This document shows, in pieces, positions 15,545-22,315 of a stretch of 22,315 nt of DNA. The notes beneath the pieces are model-generated. The model saw only the letters and a program-made list of their open reading frames with translations. It made no database searches and was not told where the DNA came from. The stretch lies in NCBI RefSeq assembly GCF_000331775.1, contig NZ_CAPJ01000386.1, positions 1 to 22,315 on the forward strand. The letters are read 5' to 3'. Source of the DNA: Xanthomonas translucens pv. translucens DSM 18974 (GTDB taxonomy: Bacteria; Pseudomonadota; Gammaproteobacteria; Xanthomonadales; Xanthomonadaceae). Each line of letters opens with the position of its first letter. Position 1 is the stretch's first letter. A program made the position numbers and the translations under genes.

Positions 15545-16945
15545 TTACGGGCTCAGGTAGGGCTGGATGGTGGAGTACACGTCGGAGAAGCGCGAGTAGT
15601 AGTCCGGGGCACTGGGTGCGCCGCAGGACGAGTCGCCGCCGAGCAGGCCGCCGCGCAGCTGGTAGGCGCCGCTGCTGTTGACGGTGAACAGGCCCGAGCC
15701 GGACGAGCCGCCTTCGGTGACGCCGCTGTTCCAGACCACCTCGTACAGCGGCGACCTGTCACCGGACGAGGACGACAATGTGCTGACGCTACCCAGCGAG
15801 TACTTCTTCACGTCGCCGGCGGGGTGGTGGATGCCTTCGATCGCGGTGCCGGTGGAGCCGATCGCCGAACTGTTCCAGCCGGCGTAGAACGCGCCGCTGG
15901 GCGGGGCGGTCTTCAGCTCCAGCAGCGCGGTGTCGCGGGTGGTGTTGGCGTAGCGCAGGGAGGCGCCGCCGCTGAGCGTGGCGGCGGACGCGCTGACCGT
16001 GGAGCCGTTGCAGGTGGCGGCGTCGTAGAACCAGTAGGTCTGCACGGTGTCGGCCACGGCTTGTGTGCTGATGCAGTGCGCGGCGGTCCAGAACAGGTAC
16101 TTCTTCGGTGAGTTGCTGTTGTTGAGCAGCGTGCCGGTGCACACGTAGGTGGAGCCGCCTTTGCTGAACAGCATCCGCGCGACCGATTTGGCGGCCGAGG
16201 TGAAGCCGCTGCTGGGGTTGGCGCGGCAGACGATGTCGTGCTCGCACGAACCGCTCTCGCCGATCATCGGCCGCATCATGGCCTCGCTGGCGACGGGATT
16301 GATGTCCATGTGCGAGAGCTGCGGGATCTTCAGCGCGAAGCCCTGCGGGTATTGGCCGGCCGGCAGTTCGATCTCCACCACCAGGCGCGCGCCGGACACC
16401 GCCGCGGACCAGCCCGGTTCGCGGCCAGCGAAGTCGGCGCCGCTCTGTTCGAACACGCGGCCGTCGTTGCCGGCGAAGCGCAGCGTGGCCTTGCCCGGGT
16501 CGCCCGGCTGGGCGCCGCTGCCGCTGAGCTGCAATGCCGCGCGCAGCGCTGCCGCGCCGGTGGAGACGATCTCGAAGCTGGTGACCTGGGCGCCATCGGG
16601 CAGGCTGTGCCAACTGAGCCGACGCAGGTCGATCGCCGGCTCGGCGATGGTGCGCGAGAAGCCGATCTGCAGCGGCTGGCCGTGTTTGACCTGCTGCCCG
16701 CGCAACTGCCTCATCGTCGCGGCCTGGGCACTATCGGGTGCGCCCAGTTCGATCAGCCGCGGCGCATGCGTGCTGCCGCTGGCGAGGCTGCGCAGTTCGG
16801 CGCCGCCGAGTGCGGCGGCATTGGCGCTGGCTTCGACGGGAACGGAGTCCATCTGCGCCGCGGGGGGATTGGCGGCCATGGCGATGGGGGAAAGGCCGGA
16901 GATGCCGGCGAGCAAGGCCAGAGACAGCGCGTTCTTGCAATTCAT
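15545..16945 (-). CDS. Lysyl-endopeptidase-like secreted serine protease, copy 1
   Basis: Predicted extracellular trypsin-fold protease, 466 residues. Signal peptide 1-24 (ends AMA), propeptide to about 228, mature enzyme from GESGSCEHDIVC (229), matching the GVSGSCNIDVVC N-terminus of Achromobacter protease I. Triad: His290 (WTAAHC), Asp338 (RDTALLELK), Ser415 (GGSSGSG). The six Cys positions of protease I are retained. Asp448 (PDYYSR) aligns with its Lys-specificity residue Asp225, so cleavage after Lys, perhaps Arg, is inferred. The Trp169/His210 pair of protease I is not conserved. Residue 438, in the S1-region loop, is Asp here and Val in copy 2. ATG 16945 has AAGGA six bases upstream and starts the signal peptide. 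A conserved hairpin lies in the leader. Probably exported by Sec plus type II secretion; that is inference. Confidence 0.92.
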   Translation of the reverse strand: MNCKNALSLALLAGISGLSPIAMAANPPAAQMDSVPVEASANAAALGGAELRSLASGSTHAPRLIELGAPDSAQAATMRQLRGQQVKHGQPLQIGFSRTIAEPAIDLRRLSWHSLPDGAQVTSFEIVSTGAAALRAALQLSGSGAQPGDPGKATLRFAGNDGRVFEQSGADFAGREPGWSAAVSGARLVVEIELPAGQYPQGFALKIPQLSHMDINPVASEAMMRPMIGESGSCEHDIVCRANPSSGFTSAAKSVARMLFSKGGSTYVCTGTLLNNSNSPKKYLFWTAAHCISTQAVADTVQTYWFYDAATCNGSTVSASAATLSGGASLRYANTTRDTALLELKTAPPSGAFYAGWNSSAIGSTGTAIEGIHHPAGDVKKYSLGSVSTLSSSSGDRSPLYEVVWNSGVTEGGSSGSGLFTVNSSGAYQLRGGLLGGDSSCGAPSAPDYYSRFSDVYSTIQPYLSP

Positions 16946-16977
16946 GGATATTCCTTCTGCTAGAAGAAGACTGGACC

Positions 16978-17052
16978 ATCCGGCAGGGGACCGGATGTCG
17001 TTGCACCCACTTCCACGGTGCATGCCGAGGCTACGATCGCCGGCACGGCGAT
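16978..17052 (-). promoter_or_regulatory. Conserved palindrome array upstream of protease copy 1
   Basis: Three inverted repeats lie upstream of the ATG at 16945: ATCCGG-N7-CCGGAT (16978-16996), TGCACC-N9-GGTGCA (17002-17022) and ATCGCCG-GCA-CGGCGAT (17036-17052). All three have intact arms in copy 2 as well. The nearest could be a leader hairpin and the other two could be operators. No clear -35/-10 is recognised. Confidence 0.5.
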
Positions 17053-17224
17053 TGCGTGCTCGACGTCACGCGTCATGCCCCGATTTTGTAGACGCCTGTC
17101 GCTGGCTTGCCGCGTTCACGGGTATGGCCCAATGCTGCATACACGCATGGCCGTCGGCGTGCGCAAGTGGCGCGATGCAGAAGATCGTCGCCGCGACGTG
17201 CAGGCGCAGCGCTGGCGGCTGCGC

Positions 17225-17257
17225 AAAAAAAGCCTCTCCCGCAGGCGCGGGAGAGGC
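17225..17257 (-). terminator. Rho-independent terminator
   Basis: A perfect 11-base-pair stem (GCCTCTCCCGC, 17232-17242, with GCGGGAGAGGC, 17247-17257) closes a four-base loop. On the minus strand it is followed by seven T (A17225-17231 on the plus strand). It lies downstream of protease copy 2 and the AKPNY stub, and would insulate protease copy 1 from read-through. Confidence 0.9.
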
Positions 17258-17295
17258 GGTGGCGTCCTGCCCGTCTATTGCGTGCTGCCGCGCGA

Positions 17296-17361
17296 TCAGC
17301 GACTGCGCGAGGTGGTCGGAACGAACTGATGTTTTTCGAAGGGGTAGTTGGGCTTTGCCAA
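17296..17361 (-). pseudogene. AKPNY gene stub made by the duplication
   Basis: TTG start and upstream sequence match the intact gene at 15408, giving MAKPNYPFEK, then the sequence diverges (HQFVPTTSRSR) and stops after 21 codons. The divergence point coincides with the left edge of the duplicated segment, so this is a 5' fragment carried along with the protease copy. Its initiation site and -10-like box survive, so a 21-residue peptide could be made. The terminator at 17225-17257 follows. Confidence 0.75.
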
Positions 17362-17492
17362 GTGGATCCCTGCCGTGTGTGCAATGGGGGTGCCCTGTGT
17401 AACCGCTGCGCAACGTGGCAGCGGCAGGGCCTTGTGGACAGGTCGCGCGCGGCGCGGCCTGGTCCGGGGAGCATGGCGCTGCGGCCTTCGGC

Positions 17493-18893
17493 TTACGGGT
17501 TCAGGTAGGGCCGGATGGCCGCATACACGTCGGAGAAACGCGAGTAGTAGTCCAGGCCGTTGGGATTGCTGCACGACGAGACGCCGTCGTACAAGCCGCC
17601 GCGCAATTGGTAGGCGCCTTTGCTGTTGACGGTGAACAGGCCCGAGCCGGACGAGCCGTCTTCCGTGACCCCGGTAGTCCATACCACCTCGTACAGCGGC
17701 GATTTGCCGCCGTATGCTGCCGACACCGCAGTGAGGTTGCCCAGCGAGTACTTCTTCACGTCGCTTTTGGGATGGTGGATGCCGATGACCGGGGTGCCTG
17801 TGGCGGTCATCGCCAAACTGCTCCAGCCGGCGTAGAACGCGCCGCTGGGCGGGGAGTTCTTCAGTTCCAGCAGGGTGGTGTCGCGGGCGCTGTCGGTATA
17901 GCGCAGATAGGCGCCGCCGCTGAGCGTGGCGTAGTTGGGGTTGAGCGTCGAGCCGTGGCAGGTGGTGGCATCGTAGAACCAGTAGGTCTGAAGGTTGTTG
18001 GCCACGGCCTGGCTATCCAGGCAATGCTCGGCAGTCAAGAACAGGTATCGCTTCGGCGCGTTGCTGTTGTTGATCAGGGTGCCGGTGCACATGAAGGTAT
18101 CGCCTTTGTAGCTGTACACCATCCGCGCCACCGACTTGGCGGCATCGAGGAAGCCGGCAGTGGGATGTGCGCGGCAGACGATGTCGTGCTCGCACGCACC
18201 GCTCTCGCCGATCATCGCTCGCATCGTGTCCTCGCTGGCGACGGGATCGACGTCGATATGCGAGAGCTGCGGGATCTTCAGCGTGAAGCCTTGCGGAGAC
18301 TGGCCGGCCGGCAGTTCGATCTCCACCAGCAGGCGCGCGCCGGACACCGCCGCGGACCAGCCCGGTTCGCTGCCGGCGAAGTCGGCGCCACTTTGTTCGA
18401 ACACGCGGCCGTCGCCGCCGGCGAAGCGCAGCGTGGCCTTGCTCGGGTCGCCCGGCTGGGCGCCGCTGCCGCTGAGCTGCAATGCAGCGCGCATGGCCGC
18501 GGCGCCGGTGGAGACGATCTCGAAGCTGGTGACCTGGGCGCCATCGGGCAGGCTGTGCCAGCTGAGCCGGCGCAGGTCGATCGCCGGTTTGGCGATGTCG
18601 CGCGGGAAGCCGATCTGCAGCGGCTGACCATGCTTGACCTGCTGCCCGCGCAACTGCTTCATCGTCGCGGCCTGGGCGCTGTCGGGAGCGGCCAGTTCGA
18701 TCAGCCGCGGCGCCTGCGCGCTGACGCTGGCGAGGCTGCGCAGTGCGGCGCCGCCGAGCGCGGCCGCGCTGGGGCGGGCTTCGACGGGAGCGGAGTCCAT
18801 CTCGGCCGCGGGGGGATTGGCGGCCATGGCAACGGGTGAAAGGCCGACGATGCCGGCGACCAGGGCCAGAGACAGCGCGTTCTTGCGACTCAT
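17493..18893 (-). CDS. Lysyl-endopeptidase-like secreted serine protease, copy 2
   Basis: Paralogue of the protease at 15545-16945, also 466 residues with no gaps in the alignment. Signal peptide 1-24 (MSRKNALSLALVAG...AMA), propeptide to about 228, mature enzyme from GESGACEHDIVC. The triad His290 (LTAEHC), Asp338 (RDTTLLELK) and Ser415 (GSSGSG), all six mature Cys and the inferred Lys-specificity residue Asp448 (LDYYSR) are intact, so it should be active. Loops near the active site differ from copy 1: YDGVSSC (435-441) against LGGDSSC, VSAAYGGK against LSSSSGDR, and TLNPNYA against TVSASAA. Cleavage preference could therefore differ. ATG 18893 has AAGGA six bases upstream. It is divergent from the TonB-dependent receptor and ends at the terminator at 17225-17257. 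Confidence 0.92.
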   Translation of the reverse strand: MSRKNALSLALVAGIVGLSPVAMAANPPAAEMDSAPVEARPSAAALGGAALRSLASVSAQAPRLIELAAPDSAQAATMKQLRGQQVKHGQPLQIGFPRDIAKPAIDLRRLSWHSLPDGAQVTSFEIVSTGAAAMRAALQLSGSGAQPGDPSKATLRFAGGDGRVFEQSGADFAGSEPGWSAAVSGARLLVEIELPAGQSPQGFTLKIPQLSHIDVDPVASEDTMRAMIGESGACEHDIVCRAHPTAGFLDAAKSVARMVYSYKGDTFMCTGTLINNSNAPKRYLFLTAEHCLDSQAVANNLQTYWFYDATTCHGSTLNPNYATLSGGAYLRYTDSARDTTLLELKNSPPSGAFYAGWSSLAMTATGTPVIGIHHPKSDVKKYSLGNLTAVSAAYGGKSPLYEVVWTTGVTEDGSSGSGLFTVNSKGAYQLRGGLYDGVSSCSNPNGLDYYSRFSDVYAAIRPYLNP

Positions 18894-19351
18894 CGATTTT
18901 CCTTCTACTAGACGACGACTGAACCATCCGGCAGGGGACCGGATGCTGTTGCACCCACTTCCACGGTGCAAGCCGAGGCTACGATCGCCGGTACGGCGAT
19001 TGCGTGCGTGGTGTCACGCTGAAGCACTCGATTTTGTAGACAGGTGCGGTGCCGCGCCGCTGTGTCGCCTTCGTTTACATCCGGTGTCATTTTTTTCGGC
19101 ACGCAGGCGTCGAAAGCCGCTCTGCACGGTGTACGTCGCCGCGGACGCATGCGCAGCCGACATGGTGCGGCGCAACGTGCGTCCCGTCTAATTGTCATAT
19201 AAATATGAACATAAGTTGAAGCGTCCTCGCTTGCTTTCGCTGTAGTTGTCGCCAACGCCGGCATGAACGTCGCTGTCCATCGCGCGCAGTTCCAAGGCCG
19301 CTGTCGGTTTCGATACGAGGGTCAATTTGGTCAGTACCGGAGAGAATTCGA
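18894..19351. other. Divergent intergenic region (protease copy 2 / TonB receptor)
   Basis: 458 bases. The left part (18894-19041) is the duplicated protease upstream region with its palindromes. The right part is the receptor promoter region. It includes an AT-rich island (19191-19217) in otherwise GC-rich DNA, holding a palindrome CATAT-AA-ATATG (19196-19207). TATAAA at 19198-19203 could be a -10 but has no good -35. The receptor leader after it is about 145 bases. Confidence 0.5.
18926..19000 (-). promoter_or_regulatory. Conserved palindrome array upstream of protease copy 2
   Basis: Same three inverted repeats as upstream of copy 1: ATCCGG-N7-CCGGAT (18926-18944), TGCACC-N9-GGTGCA (18950-18970) and ATCGCCG-GTA-CGGCGAT (18984-19000). 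In the last, the only difference from copy 1 is the central base of the three-base spacer, while both arms are unchanged. Confidence 0.5.
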
Positions 19352-22168
19352 ATGACACGTCGTGCGCCCTGCAAAGGTAAATATCCGAAGCACAGGAATC
19401 CCCTCGCCAGCGCCCTGGGCCTGGCGATGCTGACCCCGGTTCTGGCGTGGGGACAAGCCAAGCCCGCCACCGCGGCCGAGCAGAGCGCGCAGGACGGCGC
19501 CGCGCAGCCGGCCAGCGGCGACGTCAAGACGCTGGATAGCGTCGTGGTCACCGGCGTGCGCGAAAGCCTGCGCTCGGCGCAGGCGATTAAGCAGGACGCG
19601 ACGCAGATCGTGGATTCGGTGCAGGCCCAGGACATCGGCAAGCTGCCGGATGCGAACACGGTGGAAGCGCTGCAGCGCATCACCGGCGTGCAGATCCAGC
19701 GCCGTTACGGCGAGGGCGCCACCGATTTCGATCACCGCACGCAGCCGGCCGTGACCGTGCGCGGCTTGACCCAGGTGCGCAACTTCCTGGACGGCCGCGA
19801 TACGTTCTCCGCGTCCGGCGGCCGCACGCTGGACCTGGAAGGCATTCCGCCGGAACTGCTGTCCGGGATCGACGTCTACAAGAATCCGCCGGCGAACCTT
19901 ATCGAGGGCGGCGTCGGCGGCGTGGTGAACCTGCGCACCCGGCTGCCGTTCGATGCGCCCGGCCGGGTCATCAGCGGCACCGCCAAAGGCAACTACTACG
20001 ACCGCGCCGACAAGACCGGTGGCTCGGCATCGGGCCTGTACAGCGACCGCTTCAATACAGACCTGGGCGAGGTCGGCGTGCTGTTCAACGTGGGCTATGG
20101 CCGCTCCAGCTATCGCCAGGACGGCATCCTGACCGGCCCGTTCGTCGCGGTGCCGGACGGCATCATCGCCGGCGCGCCGAGCAATGCGCAGATTCCCTCC
20201 GGCTTCCAGATCTATGACGACGGCGGCGACCGCAAGCGTCTGGGCACGGCGGCGGCGCTGCAGTGGAAGCCGTCCGATACGGTGCTGGTCACCGGCCAGT
20301 TCCTGCGTACGACCTACGACTTCTTCCGGCAGGGCAAGTACTTCTACCAGGCCAACCGGCGCGAGGCGGCCTCGCCGTTGGCGGGCGCGGACTTCACCTT
20401 CGACAAGAACGGCTACGCCACCTCCGGCGCGCTGGACAACCAGATGTTCGAGTCGGCGCGCTACGACCAGGACCTCACCTCGACCAATACCAACTACAGC
20501 GTCAACCTGCGCTGGAATCCCAGCGAAAAGCTGGCGGTGACCTTCGACGCGCAATACCTCACCTCGTCTTACGATGCCGACCGCAACGGCTTCGTGGTCT
20601 CGCTCTACGACCGCGCCTCGGAGGACAGCAGCACGGCGCTCAACCGCTCGATCGCCGACTTCGACCTGCGCGGCGGCAACCCGCGCTTCAACGTGCGCGA
20701 TCCGGCGCTGCTGTCCAATCCCAACAACTACGGCTTCAGCTACATCGCCGATGCGCTGACCCGCAACGACGCCGACCAGCTGGCGCTGCAATCGGACGTG
20801 GAATACTTCACCGAGGGCGGCCTGTTCACCAAGCTCAGCGCCGGTGTGCGCTACGCCGACAGCAGCATCGACCTGCGCGGCACCTGGAACGCCGCCTGCC
20901 TGGGCGTGGACGGGCCCGATCCCAATTGCGGCACGAGCCTGGTCTACCCGTCGGTTTCGGCGCATCCGGAAATGGTGCGCAGCGGGCCGTCGCCCGACTT
21001 CTTCGACGGCAAGACCCTGACCGGCGGCGTGTTGTATCCGGAGTTCGCCCGCGGCAGCGGCCTGTTCGACCGCACCACGCGCACCGAGGCGCTGTTCGGC
21101 TTCGCGCCGCAGACCGCGTTCAAGCCGAGCGATCTCAACCACCAGACCGAAAAGACCTGGGCCGGCTATTTCACCGCCGACTACGACACCGAGCTGGCCG
21201 GGCTGCGCCTGGACGGCAACATCGGCGTGCGCCTGCTCAAGACCACCACCGGCTCGGACGGCGCGGTGTTCATGGATGGCGGCGGCATCACCCCGCTGTC
21301 GGTCGAACGCACCTACAACGATGTGCTGCCGAGCTTCAACCTGCGCGCGCACCTGAGCGACACCCTGCAGGCGCGTCTGGCCTATTCGCAGTTGATCGCG
21401 CGGCCCAATTTCGACCAGATGTCGACCAATGTCTCGCTGGGCGCGTCGAACCAGTTGAATCCGGTCACCGGGCGGCCCGGCGGCTCCTCGGGCAATCCGT
21501 TCCTGCGTCCGGTGCAGTCGGACAACTACGATGCGACGCTGGAATGGTACTTCGCGCCTGCCGGCTCGCTCACCGCCGGCGTGTTCTACAAGAAGGTGGA
21601 CGGGTTCCTGGCCAGCGGCACCGTGGTGCGCAACTACAATGGCCTGGATTACGACATCAGCACCTCGCTCAACACCGGCAACGGCACCATTCGCGGCGCC
21701 GAATTCGCCTACCAGCAGTTCTACGATTTCCTGCCCGGTTGGCTGAGCGGGCTGGGGTTCCAGTTCAACTACACCTACGTGGACAGCAGCGTGTCCAATC
21801 CCTTCGCCACCGCCGGGTCCGACATTCCCGCCATGGTGCCGCTGGAGAAGTTGTCCAAGCACAGCTACAACGCCGTGGCCCTGTACGAGAAGGGCCGCTA
21901 CACCGCACGCCTGGCCTGGAGCTGGCGTGGCGAGTACCTGGACACCACCCAGGGCAGCGGCGCCAACGGCATTCCGCAGTACCAGAAGCCCTACGCGTCG
22001 CTGGATGCCTCGGTCAGCTACAACGTGAACGACCACGTGGCGCTGTCGTTCGATGCGGTGAACTTGAACAATCGCATGAACGAGGTCTACATCGGCACGG
22101 CGAGCGCGCCGTTGCGGTACGAACTCAACGACCGCCGCTATGGGTTCTCGGCACGGATCACGTATTGA
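19352..22168 (+). CDS. TonB-dependent receptor (Caulobacter-type)
   Basis: Outer-membrane active-transport receptor of 938 residues. Signal peptide with a long basic n-region (MTRRAPCKGKYPKHR) and hydrophobic core to about residue 34 (LAWG). TonB box at 61-68 (LDSVVVTG), then the plug with RESLRSAQAIKQDATQIVDS, IGKLPDANTVEALQRITGVQIQRR and IDVYKNPPANLIEGGVGGVVNLRT (to about 200), typical of the TIGR01782 subfamily. The remainder is a 22-strand barrel pattern ending GFSARITY with the terminal aromatic residue. A Cys pair (AACLG...PNCG) lies in an extracellular-looking loop near 515-530. ATG 19352 has GGAGAG seven bases upstream. No FecA-type signalling domain is present. The ligand cannot be read from sequence; this subfamily often serves carbohydrate or peptide-derived nutrients. 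Two hairpins follow the stop. Confidence 0.93.
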   Translation: MTRRAPCKGKYPKHRNPLASALGLAMLTPVLAWGQAKPATAAEQSAQDGAAQPASGDVKTLDSVVVTGVRESLRSAQAIKQDATQIVDSVQAQDIGKLPDANTVEALQRITGVQIQRRYGEGATDFDHRTQPAVTVRGLTQVRNFLDGRDTFSASGGRTLDLEGIPPELLSGIDVYKNPPANLIEGGVGGVVNLRTRLPFDAPGRVISGTAKGNYYDRADKTGGSASGLYSDRFNTDLGEVGVLFNVGYGRSSYRQDGILTGPFVAVPDGIIAGAPSNAQIPSGFQIYDDGGDRKRLGTAAALQWKPSDTVLVTGQFLRTTYDFFRQGKYFYQANRREAASPLAGADFTFDKNGYATSGALDNQMFESARYDQDLTSTNTNYSVNLRWNPSEKLAVTFDAQYLTSSYDADRNGFVVSLYDRASEDSSTALNRSIADFDLRGGNPRFNVRDPALLSNPNNYGFSYIADALTRNDADQLALQSDVEYFTEGGLFTKLSAGVRYADSSIDLRGTWNAACLGVDGPDPNCGTSLVYPSVSAHPEMVRSGPSPDFFDGKTLTGGVLYPEFARGSGLFDRTTRTEALFGFAPQTAFKPSDLNHQTEKTWAGYFTADYDTELAGLRLDGNIGVRLLKTTTGSDGAVFMDGGGITPLSVERTYNDVLPSFNLRAHLSDTLQARLAYSQLIARPNFDQMSTNVSLGASNQLNPVTGRPGGSSGNPFLRPVQSDNYDATLEWYFAPAGSLTAGVFYKKVDGFLASGTVVRNYNGLDYDISTSLNTGNGTIRGAEFAYQQFYDFLPGWLSGLGFQFNYTYVDSSVSNPFATAGSDIPAMVPLEKLSKHSYNAVALYEKGRYTARLAWSWRGEYLDTTQGSGANGIPQYQKPYASLDASVSYNVNDHVALSFDAVNLNNRMNEVYIGTASAPLRYELNDRRYGFSARITY

Positions 22169-22179
22169 TGCGCTGGGCG

Positions 22180-22232
22180 CCCGCTTCGGCGGTTGAAGCG
22201 GGCTGCGTCCGGCCCATGCCTGCATGGGCCGG
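22180..22232 (+). terminator. Two hairpins after the TonB receptor gene
   Basis: Twelve bases after the stop is CCCGCTTC-N7-GAAGCGGG (22180-22202). It is followed by CCGGCCCATGC-CT-GCATGGGCCGG (22209-22232), a near-continuous 11-bp palindrome. Neither has a U tract, so they may stabilise the 3' end or assist factor-dependent termination rather than act as classic intrinsic terminators. The remaining bases to 22315 show no gene. Confidence 0.5.
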
Positions 22233-22315
22233 GCCGCTGCGACCGCTGCGCGGGAATGCCGCGACGCACATGCCAGCACGCTCGGCCGCGCGGCGCCGCC
22301 GGTGGCCACGCACGT

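Larger units (their letters stand above)
15373..17093 (-). repeat. Direct duplication unit, copy 1
   Basis: Homologous segment of about 1.7 kb that recurs at 17326-19041, offset 1948 bases across the protease gene and 1953 at the left edge. It includes about 150 bases upstream of the protease, the whole protease gene, the intergenic sequence and the promoter and first codons of the AKPNY gene. The right edge is the shared CGATTTTGTAGAC (17081-17093). The left edge falls inside the AKPNY gene, near CTGACGTTTTTCGAA at 15373. Confidence 0.85.
17326..19041 (-). repeat. Direct duplication unit, copy 2
   Basis: Second copy of the segment at 15373-17093, in direct orientation, separated from it by a 232-base unique spacer (17094-17325) holding the terminator. 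Homology starts near CTGATGTTTTTCGAA (17326) and ends at CGATTTTGTAGAC (19029-19041). There are no indels in the protease coding part and a net five-base indel in the intergenic part. Confidence 0.85.

Noticed and set aside
19331..22309. 992-codon open frame on the minus strand opposite the TonB receptor
   Set aside because: Antisense shadow; the plus strand encodes a complete receptor with signal peptide, TonB box, plug and barrel.

Overview
The window is high-GC DNA, densely coding on both strands with strong third-position GC. It looks like a Xanthomonas (Xanthomonadaceae) chromosome. The pointers are the protein set (fused acyl-CoA mutase IcmF, Xanthomonas-type general stress flavoprotein, Caulobacter-type TonB-dependent receptor, S8 autotransporter, lysyl-endopeptidase-like exoproteases, a small protein starting AKPNYSFEK) and GTAG-type extragenic palindromes. 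The genus is an inference; no rRNA or other marker is present. I saw no tRNA, rRNA, CRISPR array, IS element or prophage gene.

Layout. 1-2609 (+): 3' part of an S8 serine protease autotransporter, cut by the window edge. 2610-2933: two REP-type palindrome pairs. 2934-4034 (-): leucine/amino-acid dehydrogenase. 4283-5857 (-): S53 sedolisin close to kumamolisin. 6043-6600 (-): truncated orphan lipase chaperone. 6857-7174 (-): small exported WXXGXW-repeat protein. 7405-11040 (+): IcmF, a B12-dependent mutase fused to its G-protein chaperone, carrying two heptanucleotide repeat tracts inside the reading frame. 11214-12915 (+): an exported NTF2/DUF4440-like protein and a membrane-anchored HDOD protein. 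13026-13514 (-): FMN-binding general stress protein. 13853-14824 (+): class 3 lipase. 15256-19041 (-): a direct duplication of a lysyl-endopeptidase-like gene, with a small gene at its 3' side that is intact beside copy 1 and cut to a 21-codon stub beside copy 2. 19352-22168 (+): TonB-dependent receptor, divergent from protease copy 2.

Functional picture. Four peptidases of three families (S8, S53, S1-type lysyl endopeptidase), a lipase, a broken lipase chaperone and an outer-membrane receptor suggest macromolecule breakdown and nutrient capture. The amino-acid dehydrogenase and IcmF could take branched-chain amino-acid products onward (Leu/Val/Ile to 2-oxoacids, isobutyryl-CoA to n-butyryl-CoA). 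This linkage is inferred from proximity; the genes are not one operon.

Most notable: (i) the protease duplication, whose propeptides are more alike than the catalytic domains, with three palindromes preserved in both upstream regions; (ii) the CGGGACY heptamer tracts within icmF, in opposite orientation; (iii) the decayed lipase chaperone. I did not find a convincing wholly new multi-gene system.
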